Shown: piece by piece, positions 16,186 to 23,316 of the stretch
Numbering within the stretch: position 1 is the first letter of the stretch
Layout of the letters: each line of letters opens with the position of its first letter
DNA from: UBA1189 sp045612925
GTDB lineage: Bacteria > Bacteroidota > Bacteroidia > Bacteroidales > Bacteroidaceae
DNA: 43,645 nucleotides
NCBI GenBank assembly: GCA_045612925.1
Contig: JAZKZX010000003.1
Span: forward strand, 1 to 43,645
Direction of reading: 5' to 3'
The notes under the pieces: generated by a model
What the model saw: only the letters and a program-made list of their open reading frames with translations
Database searches by the model: none
Told to the model about the DNA's origin: nothing
Program-made: the position numbers and the translations under genes

Positions 16186-17925
16186 TTAAATGCCTAATGA
16201 CTTTTTCATTGCCTCGATTTTTGCTGCAGCTTTGGCATCAGCTTCGAGGTATTCGCCACGGGTAGACATGGTGCCCTTTGCCTCCATGTAGAACTTGATC
16301 TTAGGCTCTGTTCCTGAGGGACGTACTGATACCTTGTCGCCTTCAGCGGTGAAGTACTGCAGTACATTTGATGTCTCGGGCATGTCGAGCTTGGTCACAT
16401 TACCCTCGCCGTCGCGAGCCTCGAGAGTCTTATAGTCCTTGCTGCATACGATAGGGATACCTGCCATCTCGAGAGGAGGATTAGCGCGGAAGTTCTCCAT
16501 CATCTGCTTGATCTCGTCAGCACCGCTCTTACCGGGCTTCACTACGCTTACGGCTACCTCCTTAGAGAATCCGTATTCTACATAGATGTCCATCAAGAGT
16601 TCGTAGAGACTCTTGCCGTTGTCCTTGGCCCATGCAGCGACCTCAGCGATAAGGCAGCATGCTGATACAGCATCTTTATCGCGCACGAAATCTTCAGCAA
16701 GGAATCCGTAGCTCTCTTCACCACCACCGATGTAGGTCTGCTTGCCTTCGCGCAAACGAATCTCGCGAGCGATCCACTTGAAACCGGTGTAGCAGTCGAG
16801 CATCTCAAGGTTGTTCTTGTCGGCAATCTGTTTGATGAGCTCAGTCGTTACGATAGTCTTCACTACAAACTCGTTGCCAGTCATCTTACCCAGCTTGGTG
16901 TATTGGGTGATGATGTAGTAGAGATACATCATGCAGGTCTGGTTACCATTGATGAGTACCCACTCGCCCTTGTCGTTCTTGCAAGCGATACCTACGCGGT
17001 CGGCATCGGGGTCAGAGGCCATTACGAGGTCAGCATCGATCTTCTTGGCGAGGTCGAGTGCCATGGTGAGCGCCTCGGGGTTCTCGGGGTTGGGAGAGAT
17101 TACGGTGGGGAAGTTGCCATCTTTAACCATCTGTTCGGCTACACAATTTACATTAGTGAAGCCCCAGTCGGCCAATGCTGTGGGGATTAGCACACGACCG
17201 CAACCGTGGATGGGAGTGTACACAATCTTGAGGTCTGCATGACGTTTTACCACTTCGGGATCAATCATCACGGTGTGTACGGCGTCGAGGTATACCTTGT
17301 CTACATCCTCACCAATGATCTGGATGAGCTCCTTGTTGCCCTGGAACTTGATGTCGGTAGCCTTCACCTTGTTCACCTCGTCGATGATACCCTTGTCGTG
17401 AGGAGCGAGCACCTGTGCACCATCATCCCAGTATGCTTTGTAGCCGTTATACTCGCGGGGGTTGTGGCTGGCAGTGATGTTCACACCGCTCTGGCAACCG
17501 AGATGGCGGATAGCGAATGAGATTTCGGGGGTGGGGCGGAGATCCTCGAAGAGGTATACCTTAATACCGTTGGCCGAGAAGATGTCGGCTACGGTCTCAG
17601 CAAAGAGGCGGCTGTTGTTGCGGCAGTCGTGACCCACAACGACAGAAATCTGCTCCATGCCAGCAAAGTTCTTGTTGAGATAGTTGGCGAGGCCCTGTGT
17701 AGCTGCACCTACGGTGTAGATGTTCATACGGTTGCTACCTACGCCCATGATACCGCGCAGACCACCCGTACCGAATTCGAGGTCTTGATAGAATGAGTCT
17801 ACGAGTTCAGTCTTATCTTCCTTCTCGAGCAAAGCTTTCACTTCTGCCTGTGTGGCAGCATCATAAGCGGGAGAGAGCCATTCATTGGCTTTCGCGCTCA
17901 CTTGGTTCAAAAGTGCTTGATCCAT
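16186..17925 (-). CDS. Phosphoglucomutase/phosphomannomutase family enzyme
   Basis: Alpha-D-phosphohexomutase, 579 residues, interconverting hexose 1- and 6-phosphates through a phosphoserine enzyme. All four domain signatures are visible: phosphoserine Ser153 in TASHNPREYNGYK; the metal loop DPDADRVG with Asp305, Asp307 and Asp309; the sugar loop GGGEESYG (400-407); and the phosphate loop RPSGTEPKIKF near the C-terminus. The N-terminal FGTGGLRGIMGVGSNRMN is typical of the long PGM2-like branch, which usually prefers glucose phosphates, or pentose phosphates in some members. The specificity cannot be fixed from sequence alone. Single gene with its own promoter and terminator, divergent from the DUF4924 gene. 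Confidence 0.93.
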   Translation of the reverse strand: MDQALLNQVSAKANEWLSPAYDAATQAEVKALLEKEDKTELVDSFYQDLEFGTGGLRGIMGVGSNRMNIYTVGAATQGLANYLNKNFAGMEQISVVVGHDCRNNSRLFAETVADIFSANGIKVYLFEDLRPTPEISFAIRHLGCQSGVNITASHNPREYNGYKAYWDDGAQVLAPHDKGIIDEVNKVKATDIKFQGNKELIQIIGEDVDKVYLDAVHTVMIDPEVVKRHADLKIVYTPIHGCGRVLIPTALADWGFTNVNCVAEQMVKDGNFPTVISPNPENPEALTMALDLAKKIDADLVMASDPDADRVGIACKNDKGEWVLINGNQTCMMYLYYIITQYTKLGKMTGNEFVVKTIVTTELIKQIADKNNLEMLDCYTGFKWIAREIRLREGKQTYIGGGEESYGFLAEDFVRDKDAVSACCLIAEVAAWAKDNGKSLYELLMDIYVEYGFSKEVAVSVVKPGKSGADEIKQMMENFRANPPLEMAGIPIVCSKDYKTLEARDGEGNVTKLDMPETSNVLQYFTAEGDKVSVRPSGTEPKIKFYMEAKGTMSTRGEYLEADAKAAAKIEAMKKSLGI

Positions 17926-17995
17926 TGTTTGTATATTTTTGATTGTTAGTGTTGTAAATTCCCTTTCATTTAGTCGTCATAATGACAATCAACTG

Positions 17996-18026
17996 CAAAG
18001 ATAACGATTTGTTTTATCTTTCAAAA
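17996..18026 (-). promoter_or_regulatory. Promoter of the phosphohexomutase gene
   Basis: On the minus strand TTTTG (18022-18026) is followed by an 18-nt spacer and TATCTTTG (17996-18003). The untranslated leader is about 65 nt. Confidence 0.6.
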
Positions 18027-18078
18027 GTATACTGATGTTTTTTCGGTCCTCGATGAAGATTTATATTTCTATTGATGG

Positions 18079-18110
18079 GTTGTGAGAATCAAGTTCTTTG
18101 TGTAATTTTG
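18079..18110 (+). promoter_or_regulatory. Promoter of the DUF4924 gene
   Basis: GTTG at 18079-18082, a 20-nt spacer, and TAATTTTG at 18103-18110. It lies 30 nt before ATG 18141. Confidence 0.6.
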
Positions 18111-18140
18111 CACCTCTAAACGAATAAGTGTAGCATATAT

Positions 18141-18686
18141 ATGTATATCTCAAGAAAACTGCGTGAGGAAAGTATATCGGAGTATCTGCTCTATATGTGG
18201 CAGGTGGAGGATTTGATTCGTGCCAATGGAATGGACATGGACAAGATAGAGGCCAGTGCGGTGGCGCCTTATAATCTGCCCCAAGAGCAGCATGCCGAAT
18301 TGACGGAGTGGTATGCTAATCTGGTGGAGATGATGCGCCTTGAGCATGTGGAGCAGAGCGGGCATCTGCAGATCAACAAAAATGTCATCATTGCGCTCAC
18401 CGACTTGCATTGCCGCTTAATGCATTCATCAAAGTTTCCCTTCTACCAGGCTGCATACTACAAGGCGTTGCCCTTTATTGTAGAGGTGCGTGCTAAGGGA
18501 GGGCAAGATAAACCTGAATTGGAGAACTGCTTTGATGCACTGTATGGCGTATGGATGTTGCGCCTTCAGCGTAAGGAGGTAAATAAGGAGACCGCTTCGG
18601 CCGTAGCAGATATCGTGAAGTTTATCGGAATGCTTTCTGATTACTATGCAAAAGAAAAGGCTGGAGAACTGGATATAGAGGATTGA
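18141..18686 (+). CDS. DUF4924 family protein
   Basis: A 181-residue soluble, mostly helical protein of a Bacteroidetes-specific family of unknown function. Recognisable features are the N-terminal MYISRKLREESISEYLLYMWQ, the central LEHVEQSGHLQINKN with INKNVI..LTDLH, and the C-terminal ALYGVWMLRLQRKEV followed by ETASAVADIVKFIGMLSDYY. There is no signal peptide, membrane segment or catalytic motif. It is monocistronic, with its own promoter and a shared terminator, and convergent with the aromatic operon. The family assignment is from memory of the consensus; no function is proposed. Confidence 0.75.
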   Translation: MYISRKLREESISEYLLYMWQVEDLIRANGMDMDKIEASAVAPYNLPQEQHAELTEWYANLVEMMRLEHVEQSGHLQINKNVIIALTDLHCRLMHSSKFPFYQAAYYKALPFIVEVRAKGGQDKPELENCFDALYGVWMLRLQRKEVNKETASAVADIVKFIGMLSDYYAKEKAGELDIED

Positions 18687-18705
18687 TAGCTCTATATTGT
18701 AATAA

Positions 18706-18743
18706 AAAAATAGCACTATCTTGCGGGATGGTGCTATTTCTTT
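18706..18743. terminator. Bidirectional terminator between DUF4924 and the aromatic operon
   Basis: AAATAGCACTATC and GATGGTGCTATTT form a 13-bp stem (one T-G pair) around TTGCGG. A-rich sequence on the left and T-rich sequence on the right allow termination of both convergent transcripts. Confidence 0.75.
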
Positions 18744-18756
18744 TGTTCGTTGTTCT

Positions 18757-19530
18757 TTACTCAATCTTTGCACGAATCTTCGTGAGGTATGCTTTCATGC
18801 CTTCAGCATCGCGCTCTTCGATAATCTGTAGCAACTCTTTGAGCTCGCGACGGATGTTCTCGACCTGACCAGGAGTGCGAGGATTGAACAGAATCTCTTG
18901 CAATAGGTAGTCGTCCTCTCCGAGTAGTCCTTTGGCAATAGCCATATGTTTCTTGAAGGTGGTACCTGGTGCCTCTTGTTTCTTCATGATGGCGGCAAAG
19001 ACGAAGGTCGATACGAAGGGAATAGAAAGCGAGTAAGCCATGGTCTCATCATGCTCTTCGAATGTGTACTCAAAGATGTTGAGCCCGAGACTCTGGTATA
19101 GATCCTTGAAGAATACCTTACCCAGATGGTCGCTCTCGCTGATGATAATCGCGTTTTCATTGCTCAAGTTGCTCAAACTGGCAAAGGTGGGACCAAACAT
19201 GGGGTGGGTGCTCACGAAGCGGAATCCACTTGCACGATAGAACTCGGGAAGTTGTGTCTTTACCGAAGCGATATCGCTCAAGATACAGTTTGAGGGAAGT
19301 GCTGGGATCACCTGTTTGAATGCCTCTATGGTGTATTTCACCGTGGCGGCATTGATGACCAACTCGGGTGCGAACTCACGTATCTCGTCGAGTGTAGTAA
19401 AGCGACAAGTATTATACACAAAGCGTAGGCGCTTGGGGTCGATGTCGTATACGGCTGTTTCGTGTTGGAAACTTAATAGGTCGGTGAAGAAGGAACCCAT
19501 CTTACCGGCTCCAAGAATTAGTATTCTCAT
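18757..19530 (-). CDS. tyrA: Prephenate dehydrogenase (tyrosine biosynthesis)
   Basis: Converts prephenate to 4-hydroxyphenylpyruvate with NAD(P); 257 residues. The N-terminal Rossmann motif is GAGKMG (7-12). Ser86-Asp87 in LSDIASVK and the substrate loop THPMFGP (109-114, including His109) are diagnostic. The helical C-terminal dimerisation domain follows, with HDETMAYSLSIPFV carrying the usual conserved His. No ACT regulatory domain is fused, so feedback by tyrosine must act elsewhere, which fits transcriptional control by the upstream leader. Last gene of the aromatic operon, 13 nt after the DAHP synthase/chorismate mutase gene. Confidence 0.92.
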   Translation of the reverse strand: MRILILGAGKMGSFFTDLLSFQHETAVYDIDPKRLRFVYNTCRFTTLDEIREFAPELVINAATVKYTIEAFKQVIPALPSNCILSDIASVKTQLPEFYRASGFRFVSTHPMFGPTFASLSNLSNENAIIISESDHLGKVFFKDLYQSLGLNIFEYTFEEHDETMAYSLSIPFVSTFVFAAIMKKQEAPGTTFKKHMAIAKGLLGEDDYLLQEILFNPRTPGQVENIRRELKELLQIIEERDAEGMKAYLTKIRAKIE

Positions 19531-19543
19531 AGATTGTCCCTTG

Positions 19544-20605
19544 TCAATTATTAATGATTTCCATTTGCTGGCGCACTGACTCCTCGTGGATGGCCTCGAA
19601 GATTTTCTTCATGAATTCGCCACTCATCTGGCACTGCTCGCCTTGCTTGGCACGCTTCTCGAGAATCTCATTGTAGCGGTTGTTTTGGAACACTGTTACG
19701 CCATTCTCCTTCTTGAATGTGCCTATCTCGCGTGCCACACGCATGCGCTTGGCCAACTCTTGGATGAGGTTGTCGTCACACTCGTCAATCTGCTTACGCA
19801 ATTGTCCTAAGTCTTCGGTACCAGGCGCCTCGTCACGGATTACAAGCATGTCGAGGATGTATTCGAGTGATTCGGGGGTTACCTGTTGTGCTGCGTCGCT
19901 CCACGCCTTGTCTGGGTCGCAATGACTCTCTATGATGAGACCATCGAAGTTGAGGTCCATAGCCTGTTGGCAGAGTGGGGCGATGAGTTCGCGCTTACCA
20001 CCGATATGGCTGGGGTCGCACAAAATGGGGAGATCGGGGTAGCGACGGCGCAACTCGAGAGGGATGTGCCATTGGGGCAAGTTTCGGTATATCTTTTTCT
20101 CGTAGGTGCTGAATCCACGGTGTATGGCACCGAGGCGTGTGATGCCAGCGTTGTTCAGACGCTCCATGCCACCAATCCACAATTCCAAGTCAGGGTTTAC
20201 GGGATTCTTTACAAGAACGGGGATATCTACGCCCTGTAATGAATCGGCTATCTCTTGCATGGCGAAGGGGTTTGCCGAGGTACGGGCGCCTATCCACAAG
20301 AGATCAATACCCGCCTTTAATGCCTCTTCTACATGTTTGGCTGTTGCTACCTCGGTGCTGGTGTACATGCCAGTTTCCTGCTTGACGCGTTGCAACCAAC
20401 CGAGTCCCTCTACGCCCACACCTTCGAAGCCTCCGGGCTTGGTACGAGGCTTCCAAATGCCTGCACGGAATATCTTAATACCATTCTTGGCTAATTGAGT
20501 AGCAGCATTCATCACCTGCTCTTCTGTCTCTGCACTGCATGGTCCTGCTATGACAAGAGGACGCTTCTCTTCAACACCTGTGAGTTTGATGGGTTTTAGT
20601 TCCAT
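19544..20605 (-). CDS. Bifunctional DAHP synthase / chorismate mutase
   Basis: A 353-residue fusion. Residues 1 to about 255 are a type I-beta 3-deoxy-7-phosphoheptulonate synthase: AGPCSAE with metal-binding Cys23; WKPRTKPGGFEGVG; GARTSANPF; KNPVNPD; CDPSHIGGKR; and IESHCDPDKAWSDAAQQV. Residues 263-353 are an AroQ-type chorismate mutase helix bundle beginning EDLGQLRKQIDECDDNLI, with AKRMRVAREIGTFKKE and RYNEILEKR supplying the usual active-site Arg and Lys residues. It thus catalyses the first step of the shikimate pathway and the branch-point step to prephenate, which tyrA then uses. The fused mutase often serves as the feedback sensor in this subfamily. The gene starts 10 nt after the aminotransferase stop codon. 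Confidence 0.94.
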   Translation of the reverse strand: MELKPIKLTGVEEKRPLVIAGPCSAETEEQVMNAATQLAKNGIKIFRAGIWKPRTKPGGFEGVGVEGLGWLQRVKQETGMYTSTEVATAKHVEEALKAGIDLLWIGARTSANPFAMQEIADSLQGVDIPVLVKNPVNPDLELWIGGMERLNNAGITRLGAIHRGFSTYEKKIYRNLPQWHIPLELRRRYPDLPILCDPSHIGGKRELIAPLCQQAMDLNFDGLIIESHCDPDKAWSDAAQQVTPESLEYILDMLVIRDEAPGTEDLGQLRKQIDECDDNLIQELAKRMRVAREIGTFKKENGVTVFQNNRYNEILEKRAKQGEQCQMSGEFMKKIFEAIHEESVRQQMEIINN

Positions 20606-20615
20606 AATATATAGG

Positions 20616-21797
20616 TCATTTTAAGTTTTTGATTCTATTCAATGCTTCAGTCAATTGCTCATTTTTAGCACACAACGATATGCGGATGTAGCGACTACCA
20701 TTGCTTCCGAAGATAAAGCCAGGTACGATGAATACTCGGGCTTCGTGCAGCACACGCTCGGTAAGTTCCTCTACATCGGCAAGGTGGTTTGGGATGCGTC
20801 CCCAGAGGAACATACCCACCTGGTTCTTGTCGTATGTACATCCTAATGCATCCATGATAGCTTCGGCTGTGCTTCGGCGTGCCGCGTAGATGGCATTGTT
20901 TCCCTCATACCAATCAGCCTCGGCATCGAGTGCCTTCACGGCGGCCAGCTGTAGTGCGCGATACATGCCACTGTCGATATTGCTCTTCACCTTGAGTATC
21001 CAGCTGATAAAGGTGGGGTTAGCGGCAATCATGCCGATACGCCATCCGGGCATGTTGTGACTCTTGCTCATGGAGTTGAACTCTATGCAGCACTCCTTGG
21101 CGCCCTCTACGGCAAGTATGCTCATAGGATTGTCGTTGAGGATGAAACTATAGGGGTTGTCATTGACGATGACAATGCCTTTGCGTCGTGCAAAGTCTAC
21201 GAGGCGCTCATATAATTCCATTGTAGCATTAGCTCCTGTAGGCATATTGGGGTAGTTGGTCCACATGAGTTTCACGCGAGAGAGGTCCATGTTCTCCAAT
21301 GCCTCAAAGTCGGGCATCCACCCATTCTCCTCCTTAAGGTCGTAACTTACCACTTCTGCACCGAGTAGACGGCTCAGTGAGGTGTAGGTGGGGTAGCCGG
21401 GATTCGGCACCAGCACCTGCTCACCAGGATTTACGAAGGCCAGCGTGACATGTAAGATACCCTCTTTGGAACCGATGAGTGGTTGTATCTCGGTCTTCGC
21501 ATCCAATTCCACATTATACCACCGCTTGTAGAAACGGGCAAAAGCCTCGCGTAACTCCGGGATACCCACATAGGGCTGGTATCCGTGACCATTAGGATTG
21601 TGTGCTTCGGCGCAGAGTGTATCCACAGTCTCTTCCGAGGGAGGCATGTCAGGGCTTCCTATGCCGAGACTTATGACTCCCATTCCGGCAGCGTTCATTG
21701 CTGCTACCTCTTTGAGCTTGCGCGAGAAGTAGTATTCGCTTACCGAGCCAAGTCGCTGGGCTGGCTGTATGGTGAATGTCTTGCTTGCTTCGTTCAT
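20616..21797 (-). CDS. PLP-dependent class I/II aminotransferase, probable aromatic aminotransferase
   Basis: A 393-residue fold-type I aminotransferase and the first structural gene of the aromatic operon. The PLP lysine is Lys245 in NSMSKSHNMPGWRIGM; other landmarks are SLGIGSPDMPPSE, NPGYPTYTS, NYPNMPTGA, VNDNPYSF and the terminal RYIRISLC. ATG 21797 is chosen: the in-frame ATG at 21857 would begin inside the terminator hairpin of the leader and would add an AT-rich non-homologous extension. The operon context (DAHP synthase/chorismate mutase and prephenate dehydrogenase, with a Tyr/Phe-rich leader) suggests that it transaminates 4-hydroxyphenylpyruvate or phenylpyruvate. By sequence alone it could be an aspartate or LL-diaminopimelate-type enzyme. 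Confidence 0.88.
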   Translation of the reverse strand: MNEASKTFTIQPAQRLGSVSEYYFSRKLKEVAAMNAAGMGVISLGIGSPDMPPSEETVDTLCAEAHNPNGHGYQPYVGIPELREAFARFYKRWYNVELDAKTEIQPLIGSKEGILHVTLAFVNPGEQVLVPNPGYPTYTSLSRLLGAEVVSYDLKEENGWMPDFEALENMDLSRVKLMWTNYPNMPTGANATMELYERLVDFARRKGIVIVNDNPYSFILNDNPMSILAVEGAKECCIEFNSMSKSHNMPGWRIGMIAANPTFISWILKVKSNIDSGMYRALQLAAVKALDAEADWYEGNNAIYAARRSTAEAIMDALGCTYDKNQVGMFLWGRIPNHLADVEELTERVLHEARVFIVPGFIFGSNGSRYIRISLCAKNEQLTEALNRIKNLK

Positions 21798-21826
21798 ATA
21801 CCTTATTATATATATTATTAAATCAA

Positions 21827-21854
21827 AAAGTCCCGCTATCATAAGCGGGACTTT
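21827..21854 (-). terminator. Attenuator terminator hairpin of the aromatic operon leader
   Basis: On the minus strand AAAGTCCCGCT pairs perfectly with AGCGGGACTTT (11 bp, loop TATGAT), followed by TTGATTT, giving a run of five T residues. It lies inside the transcribed leader, 30 nt before the aminotransferase start codon and 57 nt after the stop codon of the leader peptide. The 5' arm (TCCCGCT, 21844-21850) is also complementary to AGCGGGA at 21905-21911, so two mutually exclusive structures can form. Confidence 0.82.
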
Positions 21855-21904
21855 CATGTATCGTAAATATCTTTGTATTATGTCTCTTTATGTTACATAA
21901 CCCA

Positions 21905-21911
21905 TCCCGCT
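21905..21911 (-). promoter_or_regulatory. Antiterminator segment next to the leader peptide stop codon
   Basis: AGCGGGA begins at the base right after the TAG of the leader peptide. It is the exact complement of TCCCGCT in the terminator 5' arm; pairing can extend by a wobble pair at each end. A ribosome that reaches the stop codon would cover it (terminator forms); a ribosome stalled earlier would leave it free (antiterminator forms). Confidence 0.7.
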
Positions 21912-21971
21912 CTACTTTGTGCTAAAGTAAAAGTAAAAATAGGTATAATATGTATAACCAAAGTTGTGCAT
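21912..21971 (-). CDS. Tyr/Phe-rich leader peptide of the aromatic operon attenuator
   Basis: A 19-codon open reading frame, ATG 21971-21969 to TAG 21914-21912, encodes MHNFGYTYYTYFYFYFSTK. Ten of 19 residues are aromatic: Tyr at 6, 8, 9, 11, 13 and 15, Phe at 4, 12, 14 and 16. This is the classic composition of leader peptides in ribosome-mediated attenuation, where scarcity of the charged tRNA stalls the ribosome. It follows a promoter element by about 28 nt and precedes mutually exclusive antiterminator and terminator segments, all upstream of the aminotransferase, DAHP synthase/chorismate mutase and tyrA genes. It has no Shine-Dalgarno sequence, as is normal in this phylum, but an A/G-rich stretch precedes it. 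Too short for ordinary gene callers. Confidence 0.85.
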   Translation of the reverse strand: MHNFGYTYYTYFYFYFSTK

Positions 21972-21998
21972 ACTTACATTGTCTCTTCTTGTTGAGCG

Positions 21999-22006
21999 CA
22001 AAGGTA
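21999..22006 (-). promoter_or_regulatory. -7 promoter element of the aromatic operon and its leader
   Basis: TACCTTTG on the minus strand matches TAnnTTTG exactly. Transcription would start near 21993, about 20 nt before the leader peptide ATG. The -33 region is AT-rich without a clear box. It lies between the lysA stop codon (22069) and the leader. Confidence 0.6.
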
Positions 22007-22068
22007 ATTGTTTTTTTATAAACTCCTACGCTTTTAAGTGATTTTTTTAAATCTCAACATTATATAGC

Positions 22069-23232
22069 TCAACAAAGTTCATCACTCAGGTATCCCTTGG
22101 GCAGTTCGTGGCAGTTGTACTGTGAAGCCATGACCTCTCCGTAGGCACCCGCCGAGCGGATGGCGATGAAGTCGCCACGATGGGTGGCATTAAGGTCTAC
22201 GGCCTTGCCGAATACATCTGAACTCTCACATACGGGGCCTACCACATCATAGATTACCTCGGGCTCATCAGAAGAGATGTTTTCGATGCGATGGTAAGCT
22301 TGGTATAGGGCAGGACGAATGAGTTCGGTCATGCTACCATCGATAATAGCGAAGCGCTTGCAAGTGCCCTCCTTTATATATAGTACGCGCGAGATAAGGC
22401 TGCCGCATTGTGCTACGATGCTGCGGCCAAGTTCAAAGTGTACAGTTTGTCCAGGCTGCACACGCAAGTGTTTGCGGAATGTCTCGAAGTAACTATGAAA
22501 GTCGGGGATGTACTTATGGTTGGGATGACCATAGTCAATACCTAAACCACCGCCAACATTGATGCTGCGGATGGGGTACTTACGGCGCTCAAAGAGTTCG
22601 GTGAGCTCATTCACACGATTGCACAAAGCCACAAAGTCAATCATGTCCAATATCTGCGAACCGATATGGAAATGCACTCCCTCGAAGTCGATGTGGGGTA
22701 GGGCGATAGCCTGCTCGATGACTCCCTCGATTTGCTCGAGGTTGATGCCAAACTTATTTTCTGCAAGTCCGGTAGTTATATTACTGTGGGTATGAGCACC
22801 TACATTGGGGTTGATGCGCAACGCGATGCGTGCCACCTTTCCCTTCTGTGCAGCCAGTTCGTTGATGATGAGTAGTTCGGCTTCAGACTCTACATTAAAA
22901 CAATGGATGCCGTAGTCGAGTGCGAGGTTTATCTCTCGGTCGCTCTTTCCTACACCAGCAAACACCACTTTGTCGGCAGGAAAACCTGCCTCAATAGCTG
23001 CACGCACTTCGCCGCCACTCACACAGTCGGCGCCAAAGCCAGCTGCACTGATGATGCGTAGCACTTTAGGGTTGGCATTGGCCTTGATGGCATAGTGTAC
23101 CTCATACTCAGGATTGTGTTGTATCTCTTCGTGTATGGTGGCGAGAGTCTCGCGCAATACACGAGTGTCGTAATAATAGAATGGCGTGTCAATATCCTTG
23201 AAACGCTCTATAGGGAAGGTTCCTTTAATCAT
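22069..23232 (-). CDS. lysA: Diaminopimelate decarboxylase
   Basis: PLP-dependent fold-type III enzyme that decarboxylates meso-diaminopimelate to L-lysine; 387 residues from ATG 23232. ATG 23247 is in frame, but the usual Bacteroidales start MIKGTFPIERF corresponds to 23232. The PLP lysine is Lys50 in VHYAIKANANP. Other motifs are CVSGGEVRAA, GVHFHIGSQI, NVGGGLGIDY (glycine-rich phosphate loop), ELGRSIV, CESSDVFG (the active-site Cys from the partner subunit) and GAYG near the end. It completes a lysine unit with lysC upstream. Confidence 0.95.
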   Translation of the reverse strand: MIKGTFPIERFKDIDTPFYYYDTRVLRETLATIHEEIQHNPEYEVHYAIKANANPKVLRIISAAGFGADCVSGGEVRAAIEAGFPADKVVFAGVGKSDREINLALDYGIHCFNVESEAELLIINELAAQKGKVARIALRINPNVGAHTHSNITTGLAENKFGINLEQIEGVIEQAIALPHIDFEGVHFHIGSQILDMIDFVALCNRVNELTELFERRKYPIRSINVGGGLGIDYGHPNHKYIPDFHSYFETFRKHLRVQPGQTVHFELGRSIVAQCGSLISRVLYIKEGTCKRFAIIDGSMTELIRPALYQAYHRIENISSDEPEVIYDVVGPVCESSDVFGKAVDLNATHRGDFIAIRSAGAYGEVMASQYNCHELPKGYLSDELC

Positions 23233-23316
23233 AGGATTTATGGTCAACAGACAACAGTCTTGCTCTATCGGTGTGTAACCGTCAAGGCGAGGACTTTTGC
23301 CTGTTGTCCGTAGTCT

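Noticed and set aside
21827..21854. Hairpin read as an ordinary terminator for lysA
   Set aside because: It lies about 215 nt beyond the lysA stop codon with a promoter element and leader peptide in between, and its 5' arm pairs with a segment next to that leader; an attenuator explains more of the sequence.
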